Below, in pieces: positions 10,318 to 21,130 of a DNA stretch of 64,000 bases. The notes below the pieces were generated by a model. It did no database searches. It saw only the letters and a list, made by a program, of their open reading frames with translations, and was not told where the DNA came from. The stretch is from Sorghum bicolor. Taxonomy: Eukaryota > Streptophyta > Magnoliopsida > Poales > Poaceae. Made by a program: the position numbers and the translations under genes. Numbering within the stretch: position 1 is the stretch's first letter; the number at the start of each line of letters is the position of its first letter. Location: positions 8,429,945 through 8,493,944 of the forward strand of contig NC_012878.2 of assembly GCF_000003195.3 (NCBI RefSeq). Direction: 5' to 3'.

Positions 10318-13300
10318 ATGTCCAAGAACACTGAGGAAGACAAGTCTCGTTGGGATCAAATGATGGACCAGCTGGACCTCCTGTTCTCCCGAGTGGATGA
10401 TATAGGCACAGTTCAGCAACAAATGAAGGCACAAATGGATATCAGAGGGGCAGCAATGGACAGCTATGCCCAGCAACAACAACTGATAGCACAGCAGGTG
10501 AAGGCAAATGGGGCTGCAGTAGCCCAGCTTACATTGAGGTCGTTCGCTGAAGATGCCAAATATGACAGTACATCAGCATCTGACCTGTCAGAGGAAGAGC
10601 AACCCTTTGAGAACCTATTTGCCAAAGGCAAAGAAGTGAAGCAACCAGAAACCCACAAGCAGACACAGTCACATCCCAAACATTACAAGAAAGATAACAA
10701 GGATTCACTAAGAGGCAAGGGGGACTACAAAGAGCCTTCTACAGTCAGACAACACAGGACCTTAGGCCCAACAATGCCAAAAATGATATTTCCCAAGTTT
10801 GATGGCACAGACCCAAAAATTTGGAGAGACAACTGTGAAAGTTATTTTGAGCTCTATCAGTTACCAGAGGGAATGTGGATTACAGCTGCCCATATACATT
10901 TTGAAGGCAATGCAGCAAAATGGTACCAGGCATACAAGCAAAGTCACACTTTTCAAAACTGGAACCACTTCTGTCAAGTGATCCAAGAAGAATTTGGGGA
11001 GGATGACTTCAGGGCAGCAATGAATGAGCTATTGGATCTCAGGCAAACTGGAACGGTGGAAGAATATACAGCACAATTTCAGTCTCTGCAGTATACAATT
11101 ACTATGCACAATGCTCAATATGATGAAGCCTTTTTCACACCTCAGTACATTAGAGGCCTCAAGGAGGACATCAGAGGAGTTGTGGAGCCTCAAAGACCAC
11201 CAACGGTTCACACAGCCTCTATTATTGCAAAAATTCAGCAAGGGGTGCAAGACAGAAACAAGGCCAAATATCAGTGGTATGGCAATTCACAAAAGCAACA
11301 TGTCCAACCAAGAGGGGACACTAAACAACCCACTCCTGCCCCATCTCTGTGGCGAGATAGACAACTACGAGACTACAGAAAAGTCAATAACCTCTGTTAC
11401 AGCTGTGGTGAAAAATTTGTTCCAGGACACATGGCAGTGTGCCCCAAACGAAACAAACCACAGACCAATGCAATAGTAGCCAATGATCTCGACAGAGAGC
11501 ACTCTGATGAAGTACTGGATGAGTTGGCAGTGGAAGATCAATTACAGGAAGAGTTTAGTCAGCTGTCTCTGAATGCTATCACTAGTCAGGAGTCAACTAA
11601 CTGCATCAAACTCAAGACAAGGGTGAAAGATAAAGTGATGCTCATCCTAGTAGACAGTGGCAGTACTCACAGTTTTATCAGCTCAAATTTTGTGCAGCTA
11701 GCCAACCTGCCAACCATACCCATCAAGAAAAAGAAAGTTAGACTAGCCAATGGGGAAAGTTTGGTGACTGATCGAATGGTACCTAAGTTACAATGCTATT
11801 GCCAAGGACAAAGCTTTGCAGCTGATATGATTGTATTGGATATGAACCCATATGATGCTATATTGGGATTTGACTGGCTAGAGGCCCATAGTCCTATGGA
11901 GTGTGACTGGCAGAACAAAATTCTCCACTTTCCAGAACAAGGGGAGATGATCAAATTACAAGGCCTTCGGGAACAACCACTCCAACTGTCCTCCATATCA
12001 GCTACCAAAGTATACAATGCTACTAAGGGCAATGACATTTGGGCTTTTGTCCTCATGGACTACATAGCAGATTCACCACCTACTGCATCTGAGGAAGTTG
12101 TGCCTCCACCAGCAGTTAGGGATCTTATCAACAAATACCAGACTGTCTTCTCTGATCCCCAAACTCTTCCACCCCAAAGAAGCTATGATCACGCCATTCC
12201 TTTGATACCAGGGTCAGTTCCAATCAATTGCAGACCCTACCATTACTCTCCATTGCACAAAACAGAAATTGAAAACCAGGTGAAACATCTCTTACAGGCT
12301 GGCCTCATTGCCCACAGCCATAGTCCATTTGCTTCTCCTATACTATTGGTGAAAAAGAAAGATGGCACATGGCGTTTTTGTGTTGACTACAGAAAATTGA
12401 ATGATCTCACAGTGAAGAATAGGTTTCCAATGCCTGTCATTGAGGAGATTCTGGATGAATTGTCTGGCGCCAAGGTGTTTACCAAACTGGACATGCGATC
12501 CGGCTACCACCAGATCAGAATGTTACCTGAAGATGAACATAAAACAGCCTTCAAGACACATCAGGGCCATTATCAGTTCAAAGTCATGCCTTTCGGATTG
12601 ACAAATGCCCCAGCAACTTTTCAGTGTGTTATGAACCAAGTGTTACAGCCATTCCTCAGAAAGTGTGTCCTAGTCTTCCTGGATGACATCCTGATATATA
12701 GCAACTCCATGGAAGATCACCTCATCCACTTGGATCAAGTATTGCTCACACTCCAGAAACATCAACTATATCTCAAAGCTACAAAATGCACCTTTGCACA
12801 AGATAGTCTAGAATACTTGGGCCATATCATCTCATCAAAAGGAGTCTCCACTGATCTAGGGAAGATTCAAGCAATGTTGCATTGGCCAGTACCAACTTCT
12901 ATGACAGAACTCAGAGCATTCTTGGGTTTAACAGGATACTATAGGAAATTTGTAAAGAATTACGGCATCCTGACCAAACCCTTAACTGCTATTTTGAGAC
13001 TCAAACAGTTTGCTTGGAACCCTGTGGCTCAAACTGCTTTTGACAATGTCAAGATTGCCATGACAAGAACTCCAGTGTTGGCACTACCTAATTTCCAGGA
13101 CACATTCACTGTGGAGACAGATGCATGTCAAGATGGAATTGGGGTAGTTTTAATGCAACATGGTCAACCCATAGCTTACCTTAGCAAAGCACTCAGTGAG
13201 AAGCACAAGACACTCTCAATTTATGAAAAGGAGTTCCTAGCATTGATCATGGCTGTGGAAAAATGGAGACATTACTTGCAGAGACAAGAATTTGTGATTC

Positions 13301-14976
13301 AGACTGATCATAAGTCCTTAGCTTATCTGAATGAACACAATTTGCACTCTGAGATGCAAAGGAAAGCAATGACAAGATTAATGGGTTTACATTTCAAGAT
13401 TGTTTATAGAAAAGGACAAGAGAACTTAGCAGCTGATGCACTATCTAGAGTGGGACATTTAATGGCACTTCAGGAAGTCTCTGCTGTCCAACCTGCTTGG
13501 ATCCAGGAAGTACTCAACAGTTACACTACTGACAGCCATGCCCAACAACTCCTCCAAAGGCTCGCTATACACAGCCCAGACCAGCAGGGTTACAGTTTGA
13601 CCAACGGCTTGATCTGGCACCATGGCAAAGTTTGGATTGGTAACAACTCAGCTCTTCAAACCAAACTCATAGCTGCATGCCACTCCAGTGCTTTGGAGGG
13701 CCATTCTGGCATAGCTGCTTCCTATAGCAGAATCAAAAAGTACTTCGCTTGGAAGGGAATCAAACAGGATGTGGAGAACTTTGTTAAGCAGTGTGCTGTG
13801 TGCCAACAAGCCAAACATTCATTACACCACCCTATGGGTCTCCTGCAGCCATTGCCCATTCCTGAGGGGGTCTGGCAAGATTTATCTATGGATTTCATAG
13901 AAGGACTGCCTAAGTCTGAGGGTTACAGTGTCATCATGGTAGTTGTGGATCGACTGACCAAATATGCACATTTCATACCAGTGAAACATCCTTACACAGC
14001 TACATCCATAGCCCAGCTCTTTATGGATACAGTGGTCAAACTCCATGGGTTACCCTCATCTATTGTTTCTGATCGAGACACTGTGTTTGTCAGTCACTTC
14101 TGGAAGCAACTCTTCAAGATTTACAAGGTCAACCTACAACTGAGCACAGCATACCACCCACAAACAGATGGCCAGACAGAGAGGGTCAACCAATGTGTGG
14201 AAATGTATCTTAGGTGTGCTGTCCAGGAGGATCCCAAAACCTGGAAATCATGGCTCTCCCTCGCTGAACTCTGGTATAACACATCTCATCATGCATCACT
14301 CGGCTGTTCCCCTTTCAAAGCTTTATATGGGTATGATCACAATATTGCTGCAGTACCTACCATTCTACCTGCCACTGACCCATCAGTTGCTGCAGTAATT
14401 ACCAACAGGGAACTCCATCTGCAGTCTCTCAAAGAACATTTAGCCAGAGCTCAGAACAAGATGAAACTTTATGCAGATCAGAAACGCAGTATGGGTCAAT
14501 TCAATGTGGGTGATCAGGTACTCTTGAAGCTACAACCATACACACAATCTTCTGTCGCCAACAGACCATACCCCAAATTGGCACACAAGTATTATGGACC
14601 ATACGAAGTTCTGGAGAGAGTGGGTTCAGTCGCATACAAACTGATGTTGCCTGACGGCGCCTTGATCCATCCAGTTTTTCATATCTCACAACTTAAACCA
14701 TTTACTGCAGATTATACCCCTGTCTATGAATCTCTACCAGGTGTCACTGATTTGGAGGCGGTGGATACTCAACCACACATGATCATTGATCGCCGACTCG
14801 TAAAGAAGGGCAACACAGCTATACCTCAGGTCAAGCTCACCTGGTCAGGGCTGCCGGCATCAGCTACAACCTGGGAAGACTACAACGTCGTCAAACAGCG
14901 CTTTCCTAACGCGCCAGCTTGGGGACAAGCTGCATCTTCGGCGGGGGGAGGTGTCACACCTGGAGCTGGACACTGA
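10318..14976 (+). CDS. Gag-Pol polyprotein of the Reina-like chromovirus
   Basis: One uninterrupted frame of 1,552 residues from the first ATG. In order: a retrotransposon Gag domain (about 150-300, with WYQAY and EFGEDDF), a CCHC knuckle CYSCGEKFVPGHMAVC (about 360), an aspartic protease with DSGSTHSF (about 446), reverse transcriptase with FLDDILIYS (about 787), RNase H starting at VETDAC (about 933), the integrase HHCC zinc finger (about 1126-1157), and an integrase core with Asp1190, Asp1251 and Glu1287, the last pair 36 residues apart. A C-terminal chromodomain-like segment (about 1494-1537, VKLTWSGLPASATTWEDY) could steer integration to particular chromatin. It encodes everything needed for particle formation, cDNA synthesis and integration. 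The stop lies 25 bp inside the 3' LTR. A leader of about 780 bp separates the LTR from the start. No disabling change was seen. Confidence 0.95.
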   Translation: MSKNTEEDKSRWDQMMDQLDLLFSRVDDIGTVQQQMKAQMDIRGAAMDSYAQQQQLIAQQVKANGAAVAQLTLRSFAEDAKYDSTSASDLSEEEQPFENLFAKGKEVKQPETHKQTQSHPKHYKKDNKDSLRGKGDYKEPSTVRQHRTLGPTMPKMIFPKFDGTDPKIWRDNCESYFELYQLPEGMWITAAHIHFEGNAAKWYQAYKQSHTFQNWNHFCQVIQEEFGEDDFRAAMNELLDLRQTGTVEEYTAQFQSLQYTITMHNAQYDEAFFTPQYIRGLKEDIRGVVEPQRPPTVHTASIIAKIQQGVQDRNKAKYQWYGNSQKQHVQPRGDTKQPTPAPSLWRDRQLRDYRKVNNLCYSCGEKFVPGHMAVCPKRNKPQTNAIVANDLDREHSDEVLDELAVEDQLQEEFSQLSLNAITSQESTNCIKLKTRVKDKVMLILVDSGSTHSFISSNFVQLANLPTIPIKKKKVRLANGESLVTDRMVPKLQCYCQGQSFAADMIVLDMNPYDAILGFDWLEAHSPMECDWQNKILHFPEQGEMIKLQGLREQPLQLSSISATKVYNATKGNDIWAFVLMDYIADSPPTASEEVVPPPAVRDLINKYQTVFSDPQTLPPQRSYDHAIPLIPGSVPINCRPYHYSPLHKTEIENQVKHLLQAGLIAHSHSPFASPILLVKKKDGTWRFCVDYRKLNDLTVKNRFPMPVIEEILDELSGAKVFTKLDMRSGYHQIRMLPEDEHKTAFKTHQGHYQFKVMPFGLTNAPATFQCVMNQVLQPFLRKCVLVFLDDILIYSNSMEDHLIHLDQVLLTLQKHQLYLKATKCTFAQDSLEYLGHIISSKGVSTDLGKIQAMLHWPVPTSMTELRAFLGLTGYYRKFVKNYGILTKPLTAILRLKQFAWNPVAQTAFDNVKIAMTRTPVLALPNFQDTFTVETDACQDGIGVVLMQHGQPIAYLSKALSEKHKTLSIYEKEFLALIMAVEKWRHYLQRQEFVIQTDHKSLAYLNEHNLHSEMQRKAMTRLMGLHFKIVYRKGQENLAADALSRVGHLMALQEVSAVQPAWIQEVLNSYTTDSHAQQLLQRLAIHSPDQQGYSLTNGLIWHHGKVWIGNNSALQTKLIAACHSSALEGHSGIAASYSRIKKYFAWKGIKQDVENFVKQCAVCQQAKHSLHHPMGLLQPLPIPEGVWQDLSMDFIEGLPKSEGYSVIMVVVDRLTKYAHFIPVKHPYTATSIAQLFMDTVVKLHGLPSSIVSDRDTVFVSHFWKQLFKIYKVNLQLSTAYHPQTDGQTERVNQCVEMYLRCAVQEDPKTWKSWLSLAELWYNTSHHASLGCSPFKALYGYDHNIAAVPTILPATDPSVAAVITNRELHLQSLKEHLARAQNKMKLYADQKRSMGQFNVGDQVLLKLQPYTQSSVANRPYPKLAHKYYGPYEVLERVGSVAYKLMLPDGALIHPVFHISQLKPFTADYTPVYESLPGVTDLEAVDTQPHMIIDRRLVKKGNTAIPQVKLTWSGLPASATTWEDYNVVKQRFPNAPAWGQAASSAGGGVTPGAGH
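14938..14951 (+). other. Polypurine tract of the Reina-like element
   Basis: A G-rich run (GGGGGGAGG) ends directly at the 3' LTR and overlaps the end of the coding frame. It would prime plus-strand synthesis. Confidence 0.75.
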
Positions 14977-15243
14977 GAGGGTGTACCACAATCCAGGCGT
15001 TTCCTTACTTGTTAAACGCACTTGTTAGTTTACGCTTTCATACTTGTACTGCCAGTAGGGCCAGTTGGCCAGAGTCTGTATCGGCAGATATATGCCTGGA
15101 CTTGTAAACAGAGAGGACCATCGTTCATTCAGTAAAGATTCGAAGCCAAGGCAGAGGGGTTTACCTCGCCCGCTTCCTCGTACATCTGTGTCCACGCGTG
15201 CGCTCACGCCGACGGCGATCGCCGGCGGTCCAAGGGTGTTACA
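14952..15243 (+). repeat. 3' LTR of the Reina-like element
   Basis: 292 bp, TGTCACACC to GGGTGTTACA, followed by the target duplication AGAAC. It carries the last codons and stop of the polyprotein at its left edge. Confidence 0.95.
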
Positions 15244-15248
15244 AGAAC

Positions 15249-15650
15249 CTGGACGGAGTCGCATGTCAGATTGGGCAGATCCGGGGCGGGGAGTTCATCA
15301 TAGGTGGACCTCCAACAGATCGAGATGTGGACAGGGGAAACTCCCTCCCAGCCGACCGAGGATGACGGCAAGGGTGGGCGACTGGCTGGGGCCAACCTCG
15401 GGGGCGACCGGCTGGTGGCGGCAACAGGTTTGGAGGCGGGCGGGCAGGCGTCGGCGCGGTGGCGGTGTGGAGGCAGCGCGTGTCAAGGTCGTAGCAGGAT
15501 GCGGAGGGTCACCGGCGGGGGCGGGGGGCGGCGAGGATTGGAGAGGGCGCTGCCGGGGCGGGATGGGCGTGGGCGCGGGGGCGGAGCACACCGGCGGCGG
15601 CGGTTCCGCCGGCAGGGTCACGGCGGCGGCGAAAATTGGAGCGGCGGGCG
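15249..15650. other. CACTA element B interior between two insertions
   Basis: GC-rich DNA continuing from 9245 across the retrotransposon and onward to 21054 across the MULE. It has long frames on both strands, typical of GC-rich plant sequence, but none shows a known domain. It may be a piece of a captured host gene. Confidence 0.35.
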
Positions 15651-15659
15651 CGGGTCGCG

Positions 15660-15764
15660 CCTAATTTTTTACAATTTGGCCCTTTTTTAAGAAAATTCTC
15701 TTTTGGACCCCTGGAAAACTTAATCTCAGTTTTGGACCCAGGGGGTCGACGCCATGTATATGAC
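15660..15764. repeat. Left terminal inverted repeat of the MULE
   Basis: About 105 bp that pair with the complement of 20939-21044 with scattered mismatches. The inner edge carries one GGTCGACGCCATG unit of the palindromic repeat that is multiplied at the other end. Confidence 0.9.
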
Positions 15765-15801
15765 AAGTTAGAGAAACTATTGAGCATACATTAAACAAGA
15801 A

Positions 15802-17010
15802 CTACTGCATTTTACTCACCATGGAGGGCCTAAGCGTGTCGAGCTCATTGGCATACTGTACGTACGCACGTGAAGTCCTGCTGAAGGGGACTTTCGGCTG
15901 GTCCCAAAGATGGGCAAACGTCGGACGGTGACGAGGGTTGCCCACTGCAAACCATTCCCGAGGAGCGTCAACTATGGGCCGTCCAACTGGGAGACGAGAC
16001 CACATCCAAAGCTGCAGTAGGTAACACAACCACCAACAGAAGAACTATTTGCAGTCCGACGACACGCCTCACAAAGGCTACGGTATAGGTAAGCCAGCAC
16101 TCCCGAAGCCTAGCTGTAAGTACCTGTAACCGTTACAATCAATTTATTCAATGCATAAGTAAGCATAAGTAAGCAAATTTATAATAACTGTGTAAGCCCA
16201 GTTGTAAGTACCTGTGGTGTCCCAGTCAGTGAGGCACGGGGGGTACATCCACGATGCAGTGTCCCCTGTTCCGTCAGGGAAAAGAACACACCCAAATAGG
16301 TGCAAGATCCAAGCTCTACAGTAGTAGGCAACTGTCTCCTGGTCCACATGTGCCGGACAGTTACTAAAGCTTTGCCTAAGCCAAGCAATTGGTACCTTAG
16401 TGGTGCGGTACGCCGATGCCTCCGGAGGAAGTGGTCTTCCAAGGAAGGCCTCAACTCTGTCCCTCCAACCATCGGGCCTGCAGTGTACGATAACTGTACG
16501 ACCTCTAACACTCAAACCCAGGATCTTCTGAGTGTTCTGGAGTGTAACAGTCATCTCTCCACAAGGTAGGTGGAAACTATAAGTTTCTGGCCTCCACCTA
16601 CAAATTAAAGAACATTGTTGTTAGGTTTTTCAGAAAGATAGATAAAATTTGTTGGAAATAACATACGATTACTATGGAGAAATGGTGCACCTGTCAACCA
16701 AAGCTGTGATCGCCGCGGGGTTAATTGGAGGCAACCCACGACGAACCTGATACGATATGACATCCAGGCCAGCCCTCTGCAGCAGAGGTGTGTACCTGTC
16801 GTCATACCGCATCTCCTCAAACTTGTCATGCGTTCGAGGTCGAAGCGGGGGTAGTTCCTGCAACCATTACAATCAAGTTATTTAATGCATAAGTAAGGAA
16901 ATTAATAATAACTGAAAAGCAAAGATCAAAGTAAGTACCGCCCCCTCTGCAGTGAGTCGTCCTCGGTGCTTCTCCTCGTAGTATGGATCCAGGAGGTGGA
17001 ACTGCTCCAT
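15802..17010 (-). pseudogene. Plant mobile domain (PMD) protein gene, degenerate
   Basis: Four exons can be drawn: 17010-16939, 16857-16691, 16597-16212 and 16123-15802 (final frame stop at 15802; a possible donor at 15819). All junctions have GT and AG, and the phases fit for the first three joins. The product begins MEQFHLLDPYYEEKHRG and shows the PMD signature: a LLQRAGL segment, ITALVDRWRPETYSFHLPCG, EMTVTLQNTQKILGLSVRG, then SFSNCP and later LWMWSRLPVGRP and RPTFAHLWDQ. PMD proteins occur both as transposon passengers and as host proteins of the MAIN/MAIL type linked to silencing; the biochemical role is unsettled. A TAG stop (16110-16112) sits where the family usually has tryptophan, and a frameshift near 16030 separates the C-terminal part. 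It lies directly downstream of MURA on the same strand. Confidence 0.8.
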
Positions 17011-17176
17011 CCTATAAACAAATTTGATCCATTAGTTAGTAATTAAGCAGAAAAGAAAAAATACATTACAATGTCATTATATTAAACAAAGGAGCACTAC
17101 AACATGTATGTCTACCAAAAAGTAAGTTGCATATGAAAGTATTTAACAACTAAAGTACATAGAATATTAAATGCAC

Positions 17177-19931
17177 CTGACTTAGCGGCCAATGGCAAGT
17201 ACGTGAGTTGTGCCCAAGTCTACCACATTTGCCACATTGTTTTTGCTCGGGGTCAGTAACAAACGGGGTTGCTCTCCCTCGCCTCGTTCTACCTGAAATC
17301 TGGTCCATGACCATCTTATGCCTCGTCCGCTTTCTGGTTCCACGTTTATTCCAGCGAGCACCTGGATCTGCAATGTACCTTGGGCCAATGTATTCTGGCC
17401 ACTGCCCCTCATCTAGGAAAGGCTCAAAACGGGGTGACCAAGTTAGCACTAGGCTATCAACACTCAACTCCCATGGTATCTTGGTCTCGTAGTCAAAGTT
17501 GCGATGCCTAGCTGCTGCAATATAGTGAGAACAAGGAGAGTGGTACTGTCTTGGTCTCCCACATCCACATAAAAAATCTATAAGGACAACAATATAACTC
17601 CTTGATGGTCGGATCTCACCATCTGACGTTGTACCACCCCTTTCAGTGACCTGGTACTTGCCAGTGGCATGGTCAAAACACTCTATGTCATGTGTCCTAG
17701 CCCTTTCCTTTGCTTTGTCAAGGTGCTTCTTAGGTCTAGGTGCCCATTTCAGATTATTACTCTGTAATTGCAATGCTTGAGCATGTCTATCGTTGAACCA
17801 GGCCACTAGCCTATAAAAGGTAAAAGATACAATGGCATTGACTGGCATGGCACGTATACCCTTGAGCACACTATTAAATGACTTTGCCATGTTGCTAGTC
17901 TGAAACTTGTACCTCCATCCACCAACATCATGGGCTCTTGTCCATTTCTCAGGTTCTCTCATCAAACCTAGCAGCCACTGCCTACCTTCTGCATTTGTTG
18001 CGGTTTTTAACTGCTCCAACTTCTCCTAAGAAAACGGCACCTCAAGCATTCGAGCAACCTCCTCGAATAGAGGAAAGTTGTCCTTCGTACCATCCTTCCG
18101 AAGTAAATTCTCTGCAAGGTGTCTAGTACACCAACGATGGTGCCCTGGTGCCTATCAGATATGACACCAACCTCCCTATGTGGGCCAATGACATGTATCC
18201 GCACAAGGCGCATGAACCAACCCCAGCTGTCTTTGTTCTCTCTCTCCACCAAAGCAAAAGCCAAAGGAACCAATGCATTGTCTGCGTCACAGGAAATGGC
18301 TACCAAAAGAGTGCCCATGTACTTGCCAAGAAGAAAAGTACCATCAATTGATAACACTGGACGGCAGTGCCTAAAGGCCTGGACACACTGTGGAAAACAC
18401 GAGAAAGCACGAAAGAATATCTGCCTCCCATTCCTCCATTCATTAGGCTTCGGAATGTACTCATAATGCATGTCTGGATTTGCTGCTTTCATTGCATTGA
18501 ACATTGCTGGCAGCTGCTCGTACCCCTCCTCCCAGTCCCCATATATCATCTTCCAGGCCCTTTGCTTTGCCCTCCATGCTTTGCCATACTTTAGATCATA
18601 CTTAAATATCTTCTGAGCCATGTCCATAATTATTCTGACCTTCAAGTTGGGCTGACCCTTTAAAGTTGTGCATAACGTACTTGCAATAAGTGTAGAGGTC
18701 AACTGTCGATGCTTCTGTTGAAGGTCAGTCTGGGCACAAGTGTGTGGACCTACAATTTTTGTGATCTTGAACTTCCCGGTGGCCTTCTGTTTACGAGCAC
18801 AGACCCTCCAGTTGCAATCTGACATCTCACACACAACCGTGTAGCGGCGCTCAACATAGGAGTGCATCACCTTGAAGGGTCTTTTACGTATTACAGAATA
18901 TTGTTGTAACCACCTTCTTAAGCTGGGCAAGTCATTAAAGATCATGCCCTTCTGAATTTGCACACTGTCACTAGGCTCAAGATCCTCCAGCAGCTCATCA
19001 TCTCTTCCCTCTGCATAAGCATTTTGAGAATGACTGAGGTCACTAAACTCGTGAACTAGTGGATCACGATCAGGACAAAAACGTCTGATAAGCTCCATTT
19101 CTTGTTCACTTAAAGGTGCAACTGGGCGGTCATCATCGGAATCAACAGCTCTAGCTATGCCATAGGGCTCCTCATCATCCTCAATATTAACATCCAAACT
19201 ATTAGATGCTATAAAAGCTGCGTCAACATTAAATGATGGAGGCACAGGATGACAACAATCATTACTTGGATTGTCACCTACAACAAAACCACAAATATGG
19301 ATACAATTGAGACAACTAAATCGAACGAAGGAAGGCTAACAAAATGAATAATGCAACTACGCCACTTACATTGAATTGTCTAGGTCATAGGGGTCTCTAG
19401 GCAGCCAACACCAACACCACCGACAAATGTTCCAGCCTCATTGGGACCGGATTGAGCATCAGGAACGACAACCACATCTTCCACACCCACCTCGTGAATG
19501 GGTATCGGAGAAGCTGAGGGTGCCGGATTGTCTGGTTCCGGCGAGAACCCACCAATGGGTGGTTGGCAATTAAGAGGAGAATCCACTAGAGGGGCTGGCT
19601 CCTTGGACAAGTTGCGCACAACCAAATCCAAACGTTTAAACTCACTCTTCATGACAGTTTTGACATATTTGTCCCATTGAACCTCGAATACAATTGGGAC
19701 CAACCGCCTAAAAATTGTCCCTGACCCGCCATGGTGAATGACCCCCTCAACTAAGATTTCATCTTCATATGAATTACATTTAAGCTCATCACGAGCACTA
19801 CCCATCAATTCAGAAAAAATTGGCCGCTCATCAAACATCAAAGGCACCCTTTGCATTCCAACAAAATCAACATTGCCAAACTGATCTTCCTCCACACTTT
19901 CTCCATGATATAGAGTTACTAAATTGTCCAT
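17177..19931 (-). pseudogene. MURA-type MULE transposase, inactivated
   Basis: Coding exons 19931-19370 and 19277-17177 (intron with GT and AG) are preceded by a 5' exon at 20777-20415. The order is an N-terminal acidic region, a MuDR DNA-binding-like region (GMIFNDLPSLRRWLQQYSV to VCARKQ), the MULE transposase core with LSIDGTFLLGKYMGTLL and GVISDRHQG (likely catalytic aspartates), a SWIM zinc finger (CGCG to PCSHYIAAARHR) and a C-terminal knuckle KQCGKCGRLGHNSRTC. It would cut the element at its TIRs in the nucleus. Three lesions are seen: an in-frame TAG at 19380-19382, a frameshift with an apparent short deletion near 18145-18150 just after SDRHQG, and a TAG at 18026-18028. The last exon ends at a possible donor (17176) facing an acceptor next to the PMD start. 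Confidence 0.85.
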
Positions 19932-20414
19932 CTAATTGATATACAAAACACCCAAGTTACTAGGCATATAACTAATACAAGTAAAACACCTAACTATGTA
20001 TGTAACTAACTAACACAAGTACTACTATATAACTAAATTTACTAACTAACTAGGGTTTATTATTCTTCATGTACTTGGATTTGGGATTGCTAATATATAG
20101 ATATATTTGCTAATATACAACTAATAGACTAACATATAACTTAATTTAGTAAAGAAATTAAAACAATTAATAACTACATTACCTAAATTAGATTAAATAG
20201 TTAAACTACGAAAAATTAGGAAACAGAATTCTGCTAAATTAGGTTCAATATTTTGGCTTCTAACTAAATAAAGTCCTAAACTAGCTAACTAAATAAATTT
20301 AGGCTTCTAACAAAACTACCTAAACTTGCTATTTCAGTTTACTAAGTATTCTAAATAAATTAGTAACTCAATTATTATGTAAACTAGAATAACTAATTTC
20401 AAAAAAAAACTTAC

Positions 20415-20777
20415 ATCCCGCCGCTGCCGCGGACGGACGCAGGGCAGAGGGGCCTCAGGCCCGTGACCGCCGGAAGACGCGACCGCCGGAGAGCTGCGCC
20501 AAACGCTAGCGAAGGCGGCTCCCTGCTCCCTCGACGACGAAGCCGGCGGCGGGTGGGAAGGCCGGGGCCAAGGCGCGGACTCGAGGGCGCCCTGCGCGGC
20601 GCGGCCGGAGGGAGCAGCACCGGAGGCCGGGCCGGGGCACGCGCGCCGAGTAGGGGGACGGGCGGGGCACGCGGCGAGTGGGCGAAGGAAGGGGAACGCG
20701 GCGAGCAGGCGGCGGCGGCGAGGCAGACGAAGGAGCGAACAGAGAGGGAGGAACGCGAGCCGCGGGCTGATACACAT
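20415..20777 (-). other. GC-rich 5' exon of the MURA gene
   Basis: A GC-rich block ends at a good splice donor (GTAAGT, complement of 20409-20414). The matching acceptor AG lies directly before the MURA ATG at 19931, giving a 483-bp AT-rich intron. An open frame from an ATG at 20777 runs through the exon in phase with MURA, but it is low-complexity (Arg, Pro, Ala, Ser), so it may be 5' UTR rather than coding. Confidence 0.55.
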
Positions 20778-20783
20778 TCAAGG

Positions 20784-20959
20784 GGTCGACGCCGTGATCT
20801 GTGGCGCCGAGCTCGACGCCGTGATCCATGGCGTCAAGCTATTTTTTTGCCACGTAATCAGCCACGCAACACCGACGTGAATACGTGCCTGGTTGCTCGA
20901 CGCCGTGGTACACGGCGTCGAGCCGTGATACCTCGACGCCAGAATGCATGGCGTTGACC
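20784..20959. repeat. Four palindromic GACGCC-GGCGTC units next to the right MULE TIR
   Basis: Units of about 29 bp lie at 20784-20812, 20811-20839, 20895-20923 and 20931-20959. The third is a perfect hairpin with 13-bp arms around GTA. A fifth, shorter unit is at the left end (15744-15764). They may be binding sites for the transposase or the PMD protein; this is inference. Confidence 0.8.
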
Positions 20960-21044
20960 CCCTGGGTCTAAAACCGAGATTAGGTTTACCAGGGGTCAAA
21001 AAAGCATTTTTTTTAAAAAAAAGGCCAAATTGTAAAAAATTAGG
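20939..21044. repeat. Right terminal inverted repeat of the MULE
   Basis: Complementary to 15660-15764 and ending AAATTGTAAAAAATTAGG. The target duplication CGGGTCGCG follows. Confidence 0.9.
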
Positions 21045-21130
21045 CGGGTCGCGTGTGAGGCGGTGGCTGAGGGTGTTTGGGGGTTAGGGTTATGTGTGGG
21101 CTCTTTGGTGGGCTTTTTTTTTGATTCAGC

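Larger units (their letters stand above)
9246..15243 (+). mobile_element. Full-length Ty3/gypsy chromovirus, Reina-like
   Basis: This 5,998-bp element has two 292-bp LTRs, a primer-binding site, one long Gag-Pol frame and a polypurine tract, and is flanked by AGAAC on both sides (9241-9245, 15244-15248). The LTRs differ at only 3 positions (about 1%), so insertion was recent. Short LTRs, a single fused frame and a C-terminal chromodomain-like segment fit the Reina lineage. All parts needed for autonomy appear present. Confidence 0.93.
15660..21044 (-). mobile_element. Mutator-like element (MULE) with MURA and plant mobile domain genes
   Basis: A 5,385-bp element bounded by ~105-bp terminal inverted repeats starting CCTAATTTTTTACAATTTGG. 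The 9-bp sequence CGGGTCGCG flanks it on both sides (15651-15659, 21045-21053), the duplication length of Mutator elements. Inside, transcribed leftward, are a MURA transposase gene and then a plant-mobile-domain gene. Both carry stops or frameshifts, so this copy is no longer autonomous. Confidence 0.93.

Noticed and set aside
15065..15690. Frames crossing the 3' LTR border
   Set aside because: They run through the LTR, the target duplication and the MULE terminus, so they are chance frames created by insertions.
20463..20957. 164-codon plus-strand frame
   Set aside because: Antisense to the GC-rich 5' exon of MURA and extending over the palindromic repeats and into the TIR.
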